Positions 1-8,136 of a DNA stretch of 12,301 nt are shown here, piece after piece (positions within the stretch are counted from its first letter, which is position 1; each line of letters begins with the position of its first letter). The translations under genes and the position numbers were made by a program. The stretch spans positions 1 through 12,301 of the forward strand of contig CAOJHG010000017.1 in the NCBI GenBank assembly GCA_948435975.1, given 5' to 3'. This DNA comes from an uncultured Oscillibacter sp. (GTDB taxonomy: Bacteria > Bacillota > Clostridia > Oscillospirales > Oscillospiraceae). A model generated the notes under the pieces. That model saw only the letters and a list, made by a program, of their open reading frames with translations, ran no database searches and was not told where the DNA came from.

Positions 1-1556
1 TCCAGGACATGCTCAACCGCATGGATTACCTGGCCACCCAGTCCGCCAACGGCACTTATGACGATCCCGTGGACCGCAAGAACCTCCAGAAGGAAGTCGA
101 CGCCCTGAAGAAGGAAATCAACCGTATTGCGGATTCCGCGAACTTTAACGGCATCAAGCTGCTGGACGGCTCTCTGGATCCCGTGGCCGCCAAGGCCAAG
201 GCTGACGCCGCCGTTGACGCCGCCAACGCCGCCGCCGCCAGCGCGGATGCCGCTTCCTTCCAGTCCGTGTCTGTCACGGCCATTCATGACCATGAGAATA
301 CGCCCGCAGGCGCGAAGATGAAGTTCGAGCTGGACCTGTCCAACCTGAAGGTGACCTCCACCTCGGCTGGTAATGACGCTCTGGTGACGATTGCGGTGGC
401 CGGCGGCCTGACCATTACCGCAACTGCCGACACCACCGGCGGCCTGACCCTGTCGCTGGCTGGTGGTAACACGCAGGTGAGCTTCGGCGGTGCCAGCTTC
501 AATGTCTCCTTTGATGCCGCAACCAATAAGCTGACTTATGAGATGGTGGATATGCCCACCACCTCCTGGAGTACGGCTCTGGGTGCAGTCAGCGTGCAGA
601 CCACGACCTACAATGACGCGAACTTCGGCGAGAGCCTGGAGTATCATATCACGCAGGAAGCGGTTGTGGGCAAGGATCCCGACCAGGCTCAGGGCTCGTT
701 TGACCTGACGGCGGATATGATCAAGGACGGCGCTCGTCTGAAGATCGGCAACACGGAGTATACCTTCGCCGTGGGCAAAGACAGCAAGGTGGATAAGACG
801 GGTGCGAACGTGATTGACCTGACGGACCTGAATGTGGCCGGCGGCACGCTGACAGATGATCAGCTGAAGATTGCCGCCGCCCGTCTCTCCGGCGTGGCCA
901 ACGGCAAGGGCGACTTCATTGTCACCAACGATGCCAACAGCAAGACCATCCATCTGACTGAGCGGCAGAGCGTCACGGGTGACGAGGGCTATGATCTGGC
1001 CGGTTCGAACACTGGCGGCGCTGCGGATGCTACGTGGAAGAATGTCGTCAGCTTCAACCCCAATGCCGCGCCTGAAACCCAGGCTAAGGACCCCGATGCT
1101 GGCGGCAACGGTTTGACCTTGCAGATCGGTGATACCTCCGACAGCTTCAACCAGCTGGGCGTTGTAATCGGTGACATGCACGTGGACGCCATGGGCGCTG
1201 GCACCATCAATGAGGGTCAGGCCAATGAGACCGTCATTACGGATACCATCGATGATATCGACATTTCCACGCAGAATGGTGCACACAGCGCGATTGACGT
1301 CATCAAGAACGCCATCAACTACGTCTCCGGCATCCGCGGCGACCTGGGCGCTGTCCAGAACCGTCTGGAGCACACCGCCAACAACCTGAGCGTCATGGCG
1401 GAGAATATCCAGGATGCCGAGTCCACCATCCGCGACACCGACGTTGCCGAAGAGATGATGGCTTACACCAAGAACAACATTCTGGTCCAGTCCGCCCAGG
1501 CCATGCTGGCCCAGGCCAACGCCGTTCCCCAGGGCGTTCTGCAGCTCCTCGGCTAA
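1..1556 (+). CDS. fliC: Flagellin, 5'-truncated by the window edge
   Basis: This is the structural subunit of the flagellar filament, exported by the flagellar type III system. The reading frame is open from the left edge (first full codon at 3), so the true start and roughly the first 90-100 residues lie outside the window. The visible N-terminal part carries the hallmark D1 segments LATQSANGTY, DALKKEINRIADSANFNGIK and LLDGS. The last ~90 residues are the conserved C-terminal D1/D0 coiled-coil, with AIDVIKNAINYVSGIRGDLG, QNRLEHTANNLSVM, ESTIRDTDVAEEM and the end QANAVPQGVLQLLG. Between them lie about 370 residues of variable, Ala/Gly/Thr/Ser/Asp-rich D2/D3 sequence, so the protein is large compared with a minimal ~270-residue flagellin. 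That exposed region has many Ser and Thr residues, which are plausible O-glycosylation sites in view of the sugar operon directly downstream. Stop TAA at 1554-1556. Family is certain; the glycosylation is inferred. Confidence 0.97.
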   Translation, partial: QDMLNRMDYLATQSANGTYDDPVDRKNLQKEVDALKKEINRIADSANFNGIKLLDGSLDPVAAKAKADAAVDAANAAAASADAASFQSVSVTAIHDHENTPAGAKMKFELDLSNLKVTSTSAGNDALVTIAVAGGLTITATADTTGGLTLSLAGGNTQVSFGGASFNVSFDAATNKLTYEMVDMPTTSWSTALGAVSVQTTTYNDANFGESLEYHITQEAVVGKDPDQAQGSFDLTADMIKDGARLKIGNTEYTFAVGKDSKVDKTGANVIDLTDLNVAGGTLTDDQLKIAAARLSGVANGKGDFIVTNDANSKTIHLTERQSVTGDEGYDLAGSNTGGAADATWKNVVSFNPNAAPETQAKDPDAGGNGLTLQIGDTSDSFNQLGVVIGDMHVDAMGAGTINEGQANETVITDTIDDIDISTQNGAHSAIDVIKNAINYVSGIRGDLGAVQNRLEHTANNLSVMAENIQDAESTIRDTDVAEEMMAYTKNNILVQSAQAMLAQANAVPQGVLQLLG

Positions 1557-1611
1557 TTCTCGCTGTAGTTCCCCCAACTCCTGTCCCCCCACAAGGACGC
1601 ATCCCAACTCA

Positions 1612-1633
1612 CCCAAAATCCGCAGATTTTGGG
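1612..1633. repeat. Perfect 9-bp inverted repeat downstream of flagellin
   Basis: CCCAAAATC (1612-1620) and GATTTTGGG (1625-1633) form a perfect stem around a 4-base loop, 56 bases after the flagellin stop. No T-run follows, so it is not a standard terminator. It could stabilise the 3' end of the flagellin mRNA or be part of a dispersed palindromic element. Its pieces recur nearby: CAAAATC again at 1693-1699 and the reverse complement of AAATCCGC at 1670-1677. Confidence 0.6.
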
Positions 1634-1717
1634 CTGAGAGGAGAGGCAAAGGAGCGGGACGGAGTGGAAGCGGATTTCGCCCCAACGTGGGACAAAATCA
1701 AACACACAGCGATTACG

Positions 1718-1753
1718 GGGCGGGCTTCGGCCCGCCCTGCTTTCCTGTCTTTT
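1718..1753 (+). terminator. Rho-independent terminator of the flagellin gene
   Basis: GGGCGGGC (1718-1725), the stable tetraloop TTCG (1726-1729) and GCCCGCCC (1730-1737) make a perfect 8-bp GC stem. An interrupted U-rich tail follows (TGCTTTCCTGTCTTTT, 1738-1753). This fits an intrinsic terminator that would end most flagellin transcripts and let only part of them read into the downstream glycosylation operon. The tail is interrupted by C and G, so termination is probably partial. Confidence 0.7.
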
Positions 1754-1802
1754 GGAAGGCTTCCGGTCCCCGGAGACCCTCCAAAGGACAGGAGGAAAGG
1801 AG
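1743..1802 (+). promoter_or_regulatory. Long leader hairpin reaching the ribosome binding site
   Basis: Bases 1743-1766 pair with 1770-1793 in a long stem with two mismatches (1757/1779 and 1760/1776), two G-U pairs and a 3-base loop. The 3' arm includes the first bases of the purine-rich GGAGG at 1791-1795. A second Shine-Dalgarno core, GGAG at 1799-1802, sits 5 bases before the ATG at 1808 and stays outside the stem. The 5' arm overlaps the U-rich tail of the upstream terminator, so transcription readthrough and translation of the first glycosyltransferase may be linked. The pairing is seen directly; a regulatory role is inferred. Confidence 0.5.
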
Positions 1803-1807
1803 CAGAT

Positions 1808-3931
1808 ATGAAAATAAAACCCATCTTGTCCATTGGCATGATCTACAAAAACGAAATCCGCTGCCTAGAGCGCTGCCTCAAAGCTCTCCAGCCCCTGCGG
1901 GACGCCCTTCCCTGTGAGCTGGTCATGGCCGACACCGGTTCGGAGGATGGCAGCCGGGCTGTGGCGGAACGCTACGCGGATATCCACTTCGACTTCTCCT
2001 GGGTCAACGACTTTGCTGTCGCCCGAAATGCCGTTATGGTCCGCTGTTCCGGCCAGTGGGATTTCTCCATTGACGCCGACGAGTGGCTGGATGGGGATAT
2101 CAAAGAATTGGTATCTTTTTTTCAGGACGGCAATTGCGAACGCTTTGACGCCTGTGCCCTGACGGAGCGGAATTACTATACATACGATCTCAACGGTGGC
2201 TACGGTGCCTTCATGCCCTGGCGATTGCTGCGGATGTCCACCGGCCTACGGTACCGGGGTGCAATTCACGAGAGCTGGAATCTGACCGACCTGCGGTTGC
2301 TGGTTCTGCGCCGGACGCTTCTGCATCACGACGGCTACGTGGCAATGAACGGCCCCAGCGGCAAAGGCAAACGGGATCGAAACATGAAGCTTCTGCGGGA
2401 GAAGCTGGAGAAGAACCCTAACGACCTGCTGGCCAGACTGCAGTTTATTGAGAGCGGAAGCCAGGAGTCAGACTTCCTGGATAACCTCTGTCGGGCCGTG
2501 ACCCTGGTGGAGGAGCGTGCTCCCTGTTGGGACACCCTAGGTGCGTCAGTCTTCCGCTACGCCATTGGCAACGCCCGGGTACGGAAGATGCCGGAGATAG
2601 AGAAGTGGCTGCAGGAAGCGGAGGAATGGTTTCCCAAGTCCTATTTTATCCGGATGGACGCAGCCTTTAACGCCGCCGCCTACTTTCTGGAAAAAGAGGA
2701 GTATGCCTCCTGTATTTACTGGGGAGAAAAGGGCTTGAGTGCATACGCGGACTACCGGGAGGGCAAAGGTGAGATTGGTTGCCAGCTCTACGGTTCCCTG
2801 CAAAATTCTACCCCCCTCTGTGAAGCTAGCCTGAAGGTGGTACTGTCCCGGGGCTATTTCGAGTCGGAACAGGTAGAAAAAGGAGCGGAGCTTCTGGCGG
2901 GAATTGACTATACGGTTCTGGATGCCCAGTGGACGAAGAACTTGCTGGAGACCCTGCAGATGTTTCACCACCGCAGTGAGTTAGACACTGCGCCCCTGCT
3001 CTCCGCGTTCTGGGAAGGCATTAACAAGCCGGAACCTGCCGCAGACTGGGCAGAGAGGCGACGGACCATGTTTGTGCAGACGGCCGGGGCGGCCTTTGTT
3101 CCGTCGTTTATCCGCAGGGAAGAGGGCAGCGCGGGTTTTCTCCGGCATGTCTATACCATGTACGGGACCTTGGCAGGCCGCTGTTCCCTGGGCGAGGCGG
3201 CCCTGGCCTTGGCAGCGGAAGAACCGGAGGAGATGGCGCGGTACTTGGGCGCGGTGGAGAAGTGGGAGGAAATGCCCATTCAGGTCCTGTCCCGCGCTCT
3301 GCGGAAGGGGATGATGTTCCCCCTGCCGGACCGGACCTTGAATCTGGAGGAGATGGACAGTCTGGCGGCCCGGCTGGCTCTGAACTGGACGGAGCTGTAC
3401 GAAATTTTGAACGATATCGCACAGGAGGACTACACAGGCAGCTGGCAGAGTTTGACCTGGACCCGGGCCCTGGCCCTGGCGGCGGTGCAGAATTTCGACT
3501 GGAAGACGGCGGACTCGGGCATGAACCTGGCCCGGACCTTTGCCCGGGTGGAGGAGGCCTTCATCACCGGTTGCTACGCGCCGGAGGTGCTGCGGGAGGG
3601 GAACCTTTGCGTTCTGCCCGCCATGCACCGGTTCGGATGGTACTGCGCCCAGGCCTTTTCGTATTTGGAAGCAGGGGATACGCTGCATTATGTGCGCCTC
3701 CTGCGGGAGGCCCTGACCTCCTACGAGGGTGCAAAGCACATGGTGGACTTCCTGCTGGAGAACACGCCGGAGCTCCAGGCCCCGCCGGAATCCCCCGCGC
3801 CGGAGCTGCTGGAGCTGGCGGAGAAGGTGCGGGCTCTGCTGGCCCAGTATGACCCGGCGGACCCGGCGGTGGCAGTGTTGAAGGCAAGTCCCGCCTATCA
3901 GAAGGTTGCGCATTTGATTGAGAGCGCATAA
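1808..3931 (+). CDS. GT2 glycosyltransferase with long helical repeat tail, probable flagellin glycosyltransferase
   Basis: This 707-residue protein starts with a family 2 (GT-A) glycosyltransferase domain: SIGMIYKNE (8-16), the nucleotide-binding DTGSEDGS (42-49) and the metal-binding DADEWLD (89-95). The acceptor-side motif RLLR...YRGAIHESW (139-157) follows. From about residue 170 to the end the sequence is a long series of amphipathic helices rich in Leu, Ala, Glu and aromatic residues, like a degenerate TPR/alpha-solenoid. There is no signal peptide or membrane segment, so it should act in the cytoplasm before flagellin export. The start at 1808 is chosen because GGAG lies 5 bases upstream and the GT2 motif begins right after; the open frame reaching back to 1664 would read through the terminator and leader hairpin. 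GT2 proteins with such tails are common next to flagellins in Clostridia and are thought to glycosylate the filament protein. The glycosyltransferase domain is sure; the target is inferred from position. Confidence 0.85.
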   Translation: MKIKPILSIGMIYKNEIRCLERCLKALQPLRDALPCELVMADTGSEDGSRAVAERYADIHFDFSWVNDFAVARNAVMVRCSGQWDFSIDADEWLDGDIKELVSFFQDGNCERFDACALTERNYYTYDLNGGYGAFMPWRLLRMSTGLRYRGAIHESWNLTDLRLLVLRRTLLHHDGYVAMNGPSGKGKRDRNMKLLREKLEKNPNDLLARLQFIESGSQESDFLDNLCRAVTLVEERAPCWDTLGASVFRYAIGNARVRKMPEIEKWLQEAEEWFPKSYFIRMDAAFNAAAYFLEKEEYASCIYWGEKGLSAYADYREGKGEIGCQLYGSLQNSTPLCEASLKVVLSRGYFESEQVEKGAELLAGIDYTVLDAQWTKNLLETLQMFHHRSELDTAPLLSAFWEGINKPEPAADWAERRRTMFVQTAGAAFVPSFIRREEGSAGFLRHVYTMYGTLAGRCSLGEAALALAAEEPEEMARYLGAVEKWEEMPIQVLSRALRKGMMFPLPDRTLNLEEMDSLAARLALNWTELYEILNDIAQEDYTGSWQSLTWTRALALAAVQNFDWKTADSGMNLARTFARVEEAFITGCYAPEVLREGNLCVLPAMHRFGWYCAQAFSYLEAGDTLHYVRLLREALTSYEGAKHMVDFLLENTPELQAPPESPAPELLELAEKVRALLAQYDPADPAVAVLKASPAYQKVAHLIESA

Positions 3932-3959
3932 AATAGTGAGCAGCGGAAAGGACCCTCTT

Positions 3960-5042
3960 ATGGTTGTTACGATTTCTTTCAACGCACCCAGGGACCCCCA
4001 AAAACCGCAGGTCCACCAATACACGGCGATTACCCTTAGCGGCCCGGAGTTCATGAAGGGTTTTCCGCTGGTGACGTTGGACGTGGATAGTTATATTGTA
4101 GGAGCGGAACTCCAGACGTCCGTTAACTTCTTTACCGACCCGGCCCGGCATTGTTTGGCAATCGGCAAGGTGTGCTCCCTGGCGGACGGCATCACCATCC
4201 TGCTGAACTTGGACCACGATTATGCCTCGGTGACACAAGGCGATCCGATGTTTTTGCTGGAGGACCAGCAAGAGACGCTGGCGGCCCGCCGCGCGCCTCG
4301 TAAAGGCACAATCATCATCCAAAACGACGTCTGGGTAGGCCACGGGGCCACTATCATGAACGGCGTCACCCTCCACAACGGCTGCGTGGTGGGAACCAAC
4401 GCCATGGTGACCAAGGACGTACCTCCCTATGCCATTGTGGGCGGCAATCCAGCCCGCGTCTTAAAATATCGCTTCGACCCGGAAATCATTGACGCCCTCC
4501 AGCGGATTGCCTGGTGGGATTGGCCGGACGAGGCCCTGCGGGAGCGGAAGATGGATTTCTTCCTGCCCCCGGCGGAGTTTGTTGCAAAATATCTCCCTCT
4601 GGCGGACAATCCGCCCCCCTTCGCGGACATTCTCCCGGAGGCCCGGGAGGCAGGGCGGGAAATCGTCCTCTTTGTGCCGGACGTGGAGAGCAAGTGGCCC
4701 CTGTATCCCAGCGTGCTGGCGGAGTATTTCACGAAGGACCGCCCTCACGCGGAACTGCTGCTGTACCTGCCGGAGGAGCTCTCGAAGCCGGAGCATCTCC
4801 AGCCCCTGGAAGAGGCTCTGAGCCAGTACGAGGACCGGGACAGCTATGTCACCCTCCAAACAGGCGCCACCCTGGACGAACGCCTGCTCTTCCAGTGCGC
4901 GGATTATTACGTCACCACCCGGAGCCGACCGACGGTGGCCCGGACCTGTCTGGCGGACCTCTATCAGGCAAAGATCCTTTATGGAACAGACACCCAGCTT
5001 TTCCCCGAACGCCTGGGAGAGAGCCGGAAGGGAGGTGTCTGA
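3960..5042 (+). CDS. CatB-like hexapeptide acyltransferase fused to an unrecognised C-terminal domain
   Basis: 360 residues. Residues ~40-170 form a left-handed beta-helix acyltransferase of the CatB/xenobiotic acyltransferase type: AIGKVCSLADGI (67-78), a His in the active-site position in NLDHDY (H86), NDVWVGHGATIMNGV (122-136), VTKDVPPYAIVGGNPARV (150-167) and the typical IAWWDWPDE (183-191). It should move an acyl group, usually acetyl from acetyl-CoA, onto a sugar hydroxyl or amine. Residues ~230-345 are extra: REIVLFVPDVESKWPLY, HAELLLYLPE, then QCADYYVTTRSRPTVARTC and a final strand AKILYGTD. This looks like an alpha/beta Rossmann-type half, somewhat like part of a GT-B glycosyltransferase, but I cannot name it. 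The ATG at 3960 is preferred because AAAGGA lies 7 bases before it; the frame opens earlier with a TTG at 3918 that overlaps the previous gene and has no ribosome binding site. The next gene starts one base after its stop. Confidence 0.82.
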   Translation: MVVTISFNAPRDPQKPQVHQYTAITLSGPEFMKGFPLVTLDVDSYIVGAELQTSVNFFTDPARHCLAIGKVCSLADGITILLNLDHDYASVTQGDPMFLLEDQQETLAARRAPRKGTIIIQNDVWVGHGATIMNGVTLHNGCVVGTNAMVTKDVPPYAIVGGNPARVLKYRFDPEIIDALQRIAWWDWPDEALRERKMDFFLPPAEFVAKYLPLADNPPPFADILPEAREAGREIVLFVPDVESKWPLYPSVLAEYFTKDRPHAELLLYLPEELSKPEHLQPLEEALSQYEDRDSYVTLQTGATLDERLLFQCADYYVTTRSRPTVARTCLADLYQAKILYGTDTQLFPERLGESRKGGV

Positions 5043-5043
5043 A

Positions 5044-5592
5044 ATGGAGATCACATCTCTTCGCATCCCGGACGTAAAGCTTCTGGTTCCCGCGTACTTC
5101 ACCGACAGCCGAGGCTGGTTCGCCGAGACCTACTCCAAACGGACCCTGGCGACCCAGGGCATCACAGCGGAGTTCGTCCAGGACAACCACAGCCTGACCC
5201 TTCACAAGGGCACCATCCGGGGCATCCACTTCCAGCGGAATCCACAGGCCCAGGGGAAGCTTGTGCGCTGTGTCCGGGGCCGGATTCTGGATGTGGCGGT
5301 GGACCTGCGGCAGGACTCGCCAACTTACAAGCAGTGGGTATCCGAGGAATTGTCGGCGGAGAATCACCGGCAGCTGTGGATTCCCCAGGGCTTTGGCCAC
5401 GGCTTCCTGACCCTGGAAGACCATTGCGAAGTCCAATACAAAACCGACGAATTCTACGCCCCGGAGTGTGACGGAGGCATTGCGTGGAACGACCCGGAAA
5501 TCGCCGTGGACTGGGGCGGCGTCGCGGACCCCATTCTCTCGGATAAGGACCGGGCCTTGCCTCTTCTGGAACAGAGCGGGGTTTCTTTTTAG
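5044..5592 (+). CDS. rfbC: dTDP-4-dehydrorhamnose 3,5-epimerase
   Basis: RmlC/RfbC epimerises C3 and C5 of dTDP-4-keto-6-deoxy-D-glucose to the L-lyxo sugar. The 182-residue length is typical for the cupin family. Key family residues are present at the usual numbering: His62 in RGIHFQ, Lys72, Tyr132 (proton donor position) in QYKTDEFYAP, Tyr138, and Asp169 in SDKD, so the enzyme should be active. The substrate-loop motifs FVQDNHS (44-50) and WIPQGFGHGFL (112-122) are intact. The start at 5044 has GGAGGTG at 5031-5037 upstream, and the protein begins at the family's normal N-terminus; the open frame back to 4846 overlaps the preceding gene and is not used. It is separated from rfbA/rfbB by the acetyltransferase and aminotransferase genes, and no rfbD reductase is found in the window. 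The product may therefore go to an amino sugar rather than only to rhamnose. Confidence 0.96.
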   Translation: MEITSLRIPDVKLLVPAYFTDSRGWFAETYSKRTLATQGITAEFVQDNHSLTLHKGTIRGIHFQRNPQAQGKLVRCVRGRILDVAVDLRQDSPTYKQWVSEELSAENHRQLWIPQGFGHGFLTLEDHCEVQYKTDEFYAPECDGGIAWNDPEIAVDWGGVADPILSDKDRALPLLEQSGVSF

Positions 5593-5600
5593 GAGGACCA

Positions 5601-6113
5601 ATGGAACATCAATTGACGCAGACTTGGGGACGTGTCCAGCTGGAGCCGCTGGCACAGTCGGCTTTGGAACTGGCCCGCCTTCTGCGGAACCGAAACCGGG
5701 ACTGCTTTCTGGATGCCCGGGAGATCAGCCCCGAGGGACAGAAGCGCTGGTTCGCGGGCTATCTGGAGAACCCAGCGGAGCGCATGTTTTCTGTGTACCG
5801 ACAGGAGGCGTGGATTGGCACGGCGGCTTTGTTCCGGATGGAGGGTACTGAGGCAGAGTGCGGACGTTTTATGATTGATAAAACCGCCGCCCCGGAGCGA
5901 GGCGTGGGCCGGGAGACTGTGGAGGCCGTGTGCCGGATTGGCTTTAGGCAGTTGGGGCTGACACGCCTGTACCTTTCTGTCTACGAGGACAATCTCCCGG
6001 CGGTGAACTGTTACCGGAACGCAGGATTTCGTGTCTATGGCCGCTTTCAGGACGCTGGGGGAAGGCCCCTGTTACGGATGGAGCGGACAGCAAGAGAGGG
6101 GGAAGAGGGATGA
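5601..6113 (+). CDS. GNAT-family N-acetyltransferase, probably acting on an amino sugar
   Basis: A 170-residue GNAT protein of the RimJ/RimL-like type. It shows the early LLRNRNRDCFLD and ISPEGQKRWFAGYL (42-55) block, which I associate with sugar-modifying members of the family (PseH/WecD-like), then the acetyl-CoA pyrophosphate loop ERGVGRE (99-105) and the closing motif NLPAVNCYRNAGFRVYG (131-147). It probably acetylates the amine placed by the aminotransferase encoded next door, in the cytoplasm and while the sugar is still attached to dTDP. The start is supported by AGGAGG at 5591-5596, which overlaps the rfbC stop. The stop overlaps the next start in an ATGA (6110-6113), pointing to translational coupling with the aminotransferase. 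A protein substrate, as for RimI-type enzymes, cannot be excluded, but the context favours a sugar. Confidence 0.85.
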   Translation: MEHQLTQTWGRVQLEPLAQSALELARLLRNRNRDCFLDAREISPEGQKRWFAGYLENPAERMFSVYRQEAWIGTAALFRMEGTEAECGRFMIDKTAAPERGVGRETVEAVCRIGFRQLGLTRLYLSVYEDNLPAVNCYRNAGFRVYGRFQDAGGRPLLRMERTAREGEEG

Positions 6114-7246
6114 TTAACGTATTTCAGCCAAGCCTGGGTGAGGAGGAACTGGCCCGCATCCGGGAGGTTTTTGCTTCCAACTGGCTGGGCAAGGGCCGGC
6201 TCACGGAGGAATTTGAGACCGGCTTCGCCGCGCACCTGGGGGTTCCCCGGCAGGGGGTGCTATCCACTAACTGCTGCAGCGAGGGCCTCTTTGCCTCCAT
6301 GCACCTCTTTGGAATCGGGCCGGGAGACGAAGTGATTCTTCCCACGGTCAGTTTTGTAGGAGCGGGAAACGCGGTCTGTGCCAGCGGGGCCAAGTTGGTG
6401 CTGTGCGACGTGGACCCCCGGACTTTGAACCTGACCGCCCAGGATTTAGAGGAGAAAATTACGCCCCGCACCAAGGCGGTGATGCCTCTGCACTACGGCG
6501 GCGTCCCCTGTGACATGGACGCCATTCTGGAGACGGCCCGGAAGCACGGGCTGGCGGTGATTGAGGACAGTGCCTGTTCCGTAGCTTCCACTTACAAGGG
6601 CCGGGCCTGCGGCACCTTGGGGGATATGGGTATGTGGTCCTTCGACGCCATGAAGATTCTGGTCTGCGGCGACGGGGCCATGCTGTACTTCCGGGACCCG
6701 GCCCTGCGGGAGCGGGCGGAGAAATGGCTGTATTTCGGCTTGGAGAGCAAGAGCGGATTTTCTAACAGTGTGGACCAAAAGTGGTGGGAATATGACGTTT
6801 CCTCTTTCGGCCACCGAGCCATCATGAACGACGTCACGGCGGCCATGGCCCTGGAGCAGCTGAAAAAACTCCCTGGCTTCCTGGCCAGACGGAGGGTAGT
6901 CAGCGAGACTTACAGCCGTCTCCTGGGGGACCTGTCCTGGCTGGAGACGCCGCCTGCCCTGCCGGAGAACTGTACCTCTTCTTACTATTTTTACCACATC
7001 CAGGTAAAGGATCCCCTGCGGGACCAGCTGGCCCAGTACCTGCGGGAACGGGGGGTCTACACCACCTTCCGGTATTTCCCCCTTCACCGGGTCCAGCACT
7101 ATGGAATTCAGGACTGCTTCCCGAAGGCGGACTGGGCGGCGGACCACACGCTTTGCCTACCCATCCATCAGGCATTGACGGAGGAAGAAGTGGATCGGGT
7201 GGCCGCACTGGTGCGGGCCTTCGGCGAGACGCACCGCCTGAACTGA
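6110..7246 (+). CDS. DegT/DnrJ/EryC1/StrS-family PLP-dependent sugar aminotransferase
   Basis: 378 residues, the normal family length. These enzymes add an amino group, usually from glutamate, to a keto group of a nucleotide-linked deoxysugar. Visible motifs: NWLGKG (24-29), [13 protein letters not shown] (72-84), MPLHYGG (125-131), EDSACS (152-157, Asp153 binds the PLP ring nitrogen) and [13 protein letters not shown] (177-189), where Lys182 is the PLP-binding lysine. The usual SGT-type phosphate loop appears as TNCCSEGL (53-60). All catalytic positions are kept. The substrate is most likely the 4-keto sugar made by RfbA/RfbB, or the RfbC product. Known relatives make viosamine, 4-amino-fucose or 3-amino sugars. 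No 3,4-ketoisomerase (FdtA/QdtA type) lies in the window, which favours amination at C4. The exact product cannot be read from the sequence. Confidence 0.93.
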   Translation: MINVFQPSLGEEELARIREVFASNWLGKGRLTEEFETGFAAHLGVPRQGVLSTNCCSEGLFASMHLFGIGPGDEVILPTVSFVGAGNAVCASGAKLVLCDVDPRTLNLTAQDLEEKITPRTKAVMPLHYGGVPCDMDAILETARKHGLAVIEDSACSVASTYKGRACGTLGDMGMWSFDAMKILVCGDGAMLYFRDPALRERAEKWLYFGLESKSGFSNSVDQKWWEYDVSSFGHRAIMNDVTAAMALEQLKKLPGFLARRRVVSETYSRLLGDLSWLETPPALPENCTSSYYFYHIQVKDPLRDQLAQYLRERGVYTTFRYFPLHRVQHYGIQDCFPKADWAADHTLCLPIHQALTEEEVDRVAALVRAFGETHRLN

Positions 7247-7263
7247 AAGGGGGGGGACAGCGG

Positions 7264-8136
7264 ATGAAAGGCATCATCTTAGCCGGCGGCAGCGGCACGC
7301 GGCTATACCCCATGACGAAAGCGGTGTCCAAGCAGCTGCTGCCCATCTACGACAAGCCCATGATTTACTATCCCCTCTCCACCCTGATGCTGGCGGGCAT
7401 CCGGGAAATCCTGTTGATCTCCACTCCCCGGGACCTCCCGGCCTTCCAGGCCCTGCTGGGGGACGGGTCCGCCTATGGTCTCCGCCTCTCCTACGCGGAG
7501 CAGCCTCACCCCAACGGCCTGGCGGAGGCGTTCCTGATCGGCGAATCCTTCCTGGCCGGGGACCGGGTGTGCCTCGTGCTGGGCGACAACATCTTCTATG
7601 GCCGCCAGTTCAGCACCCTGCTGCAAAAGGCGGCGTCCCTGGAACAGGGCGCGGTCATCTTCGGCTACAACGTGCCCAACCCCCAGGCATTCGGCGTGGT
7701 GGAATTCGGCCCTGGCGGAAAAGTTTTGTCCCTGGAGGAAAAACCCGCCCGGCCAAAATCGAACTACGCTGTTCCGGGCCTCTATTTCTACGACCATGAC
7801 GTGGTGGAAATCGCCAAGGCCCTCCGGCCCTCCTCCCGGGGAGAGCTGGAAATCACGGCGGTGAACAACGTCTACCTGGAGCGGGGCGCCCTGACGGTAG
7901 AGCTCTTCGGCCGGGGTATGGCGTGGCTGGACACGGGGACCTATGAGGGCCTTCTGGAAGCGGCGGACTTCGTGTCAATCGTGCAGAAGCGGCAGGGCCT
8001 GTATGTCTCCTGCATTGAGGAAATCGCCTACCGCATGGGCTACATCACCCGGGAAGCCCTGCTGGCCCTGGCGAAGCCCATGGAAAAAACGGAGTACGGA
8101 CAATATCTGAGACGCGTAGCGGAGGAACGGCCATGA
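7264..8136 (+). CDS. rfbA: Glucose-1-phosphate thymidylyltransferase
   Basis: RmlA/RfbA joins glucose-1-phosphate and dTTP to give dTDP-glucose, the first step of dTDP-deoxysugar synthesis. It is 290 residues long, as usual. The signature [11 protein letters not shown] (6-16), [18 protein letters not shown] (22-39), the metal-binding LGDN (106-109), EEKP (158-161) and [10 protein letters not shown] (221-230) are all intact. The start at 7264 is chosen because MKGIILAGG is the universal N-terminus and a G-rich ribosome binding site lies just upstream; the open frame back to 7153 only overlaps the aminotransferase. The gap after the aminotransferase is 17 bases, and the stop overlaps the rfbB start in ATGA. 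Confidence 0.97.
   Translation: MKGIILAGGSGTRLYPMTKAVSKQLLPIYDKPMIYYPLSTLMLAGIREILLISTPRDLPAFQALLGDGSAYGLRLSYAEQPHPNGLAEAFLIGESFLAGDRVCLVLGDNIFYGRQFSTLLQKAASLEQGAVIFGYNVPNPQAFGVVEFGPGGKVLSLEEKPARPKSNYAVPGLYFYDHDVVEIAKALRPSSRGELEITAVNNVYLERGALTVELFGRGMAWLDTGTYEGLLEAADFVSIVQKRQGLYVSCIEEIAYRMGYITREALLALAKPMEKTEYGQYLRRVAEERP

Noticed and set aside
1664..1807. N-terminal extension of the first glycosyltransferase to an upstream start
   Set aside because: It would translate the terminator and leader hairpin, and the GT2 domain begins properly at 1808 behind GGAG.
3262..3852. A 196-codon plus-strand frame inside the first glycosyltransferase
   Set aside because: Gly/Ala/Pro-rich out-of-frame reading of a GC-rich gene, with no ribosome binding site or domain.
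3918..3959. TTG start 14 codons before the acyltransferase ATG
   Set aside because: It overlaps the previous gene and has no ribosome binding site, while the ATG at 3960 has AAAGGA at good spacing.
2981..4054. A 357-codon minus-strand frame
   Set aside because: It is antisense to the glycosyltransferase tail and the start of the acyltransferase; its translation is a His/Gln/Arg/Pro-rich shadow without motifs.
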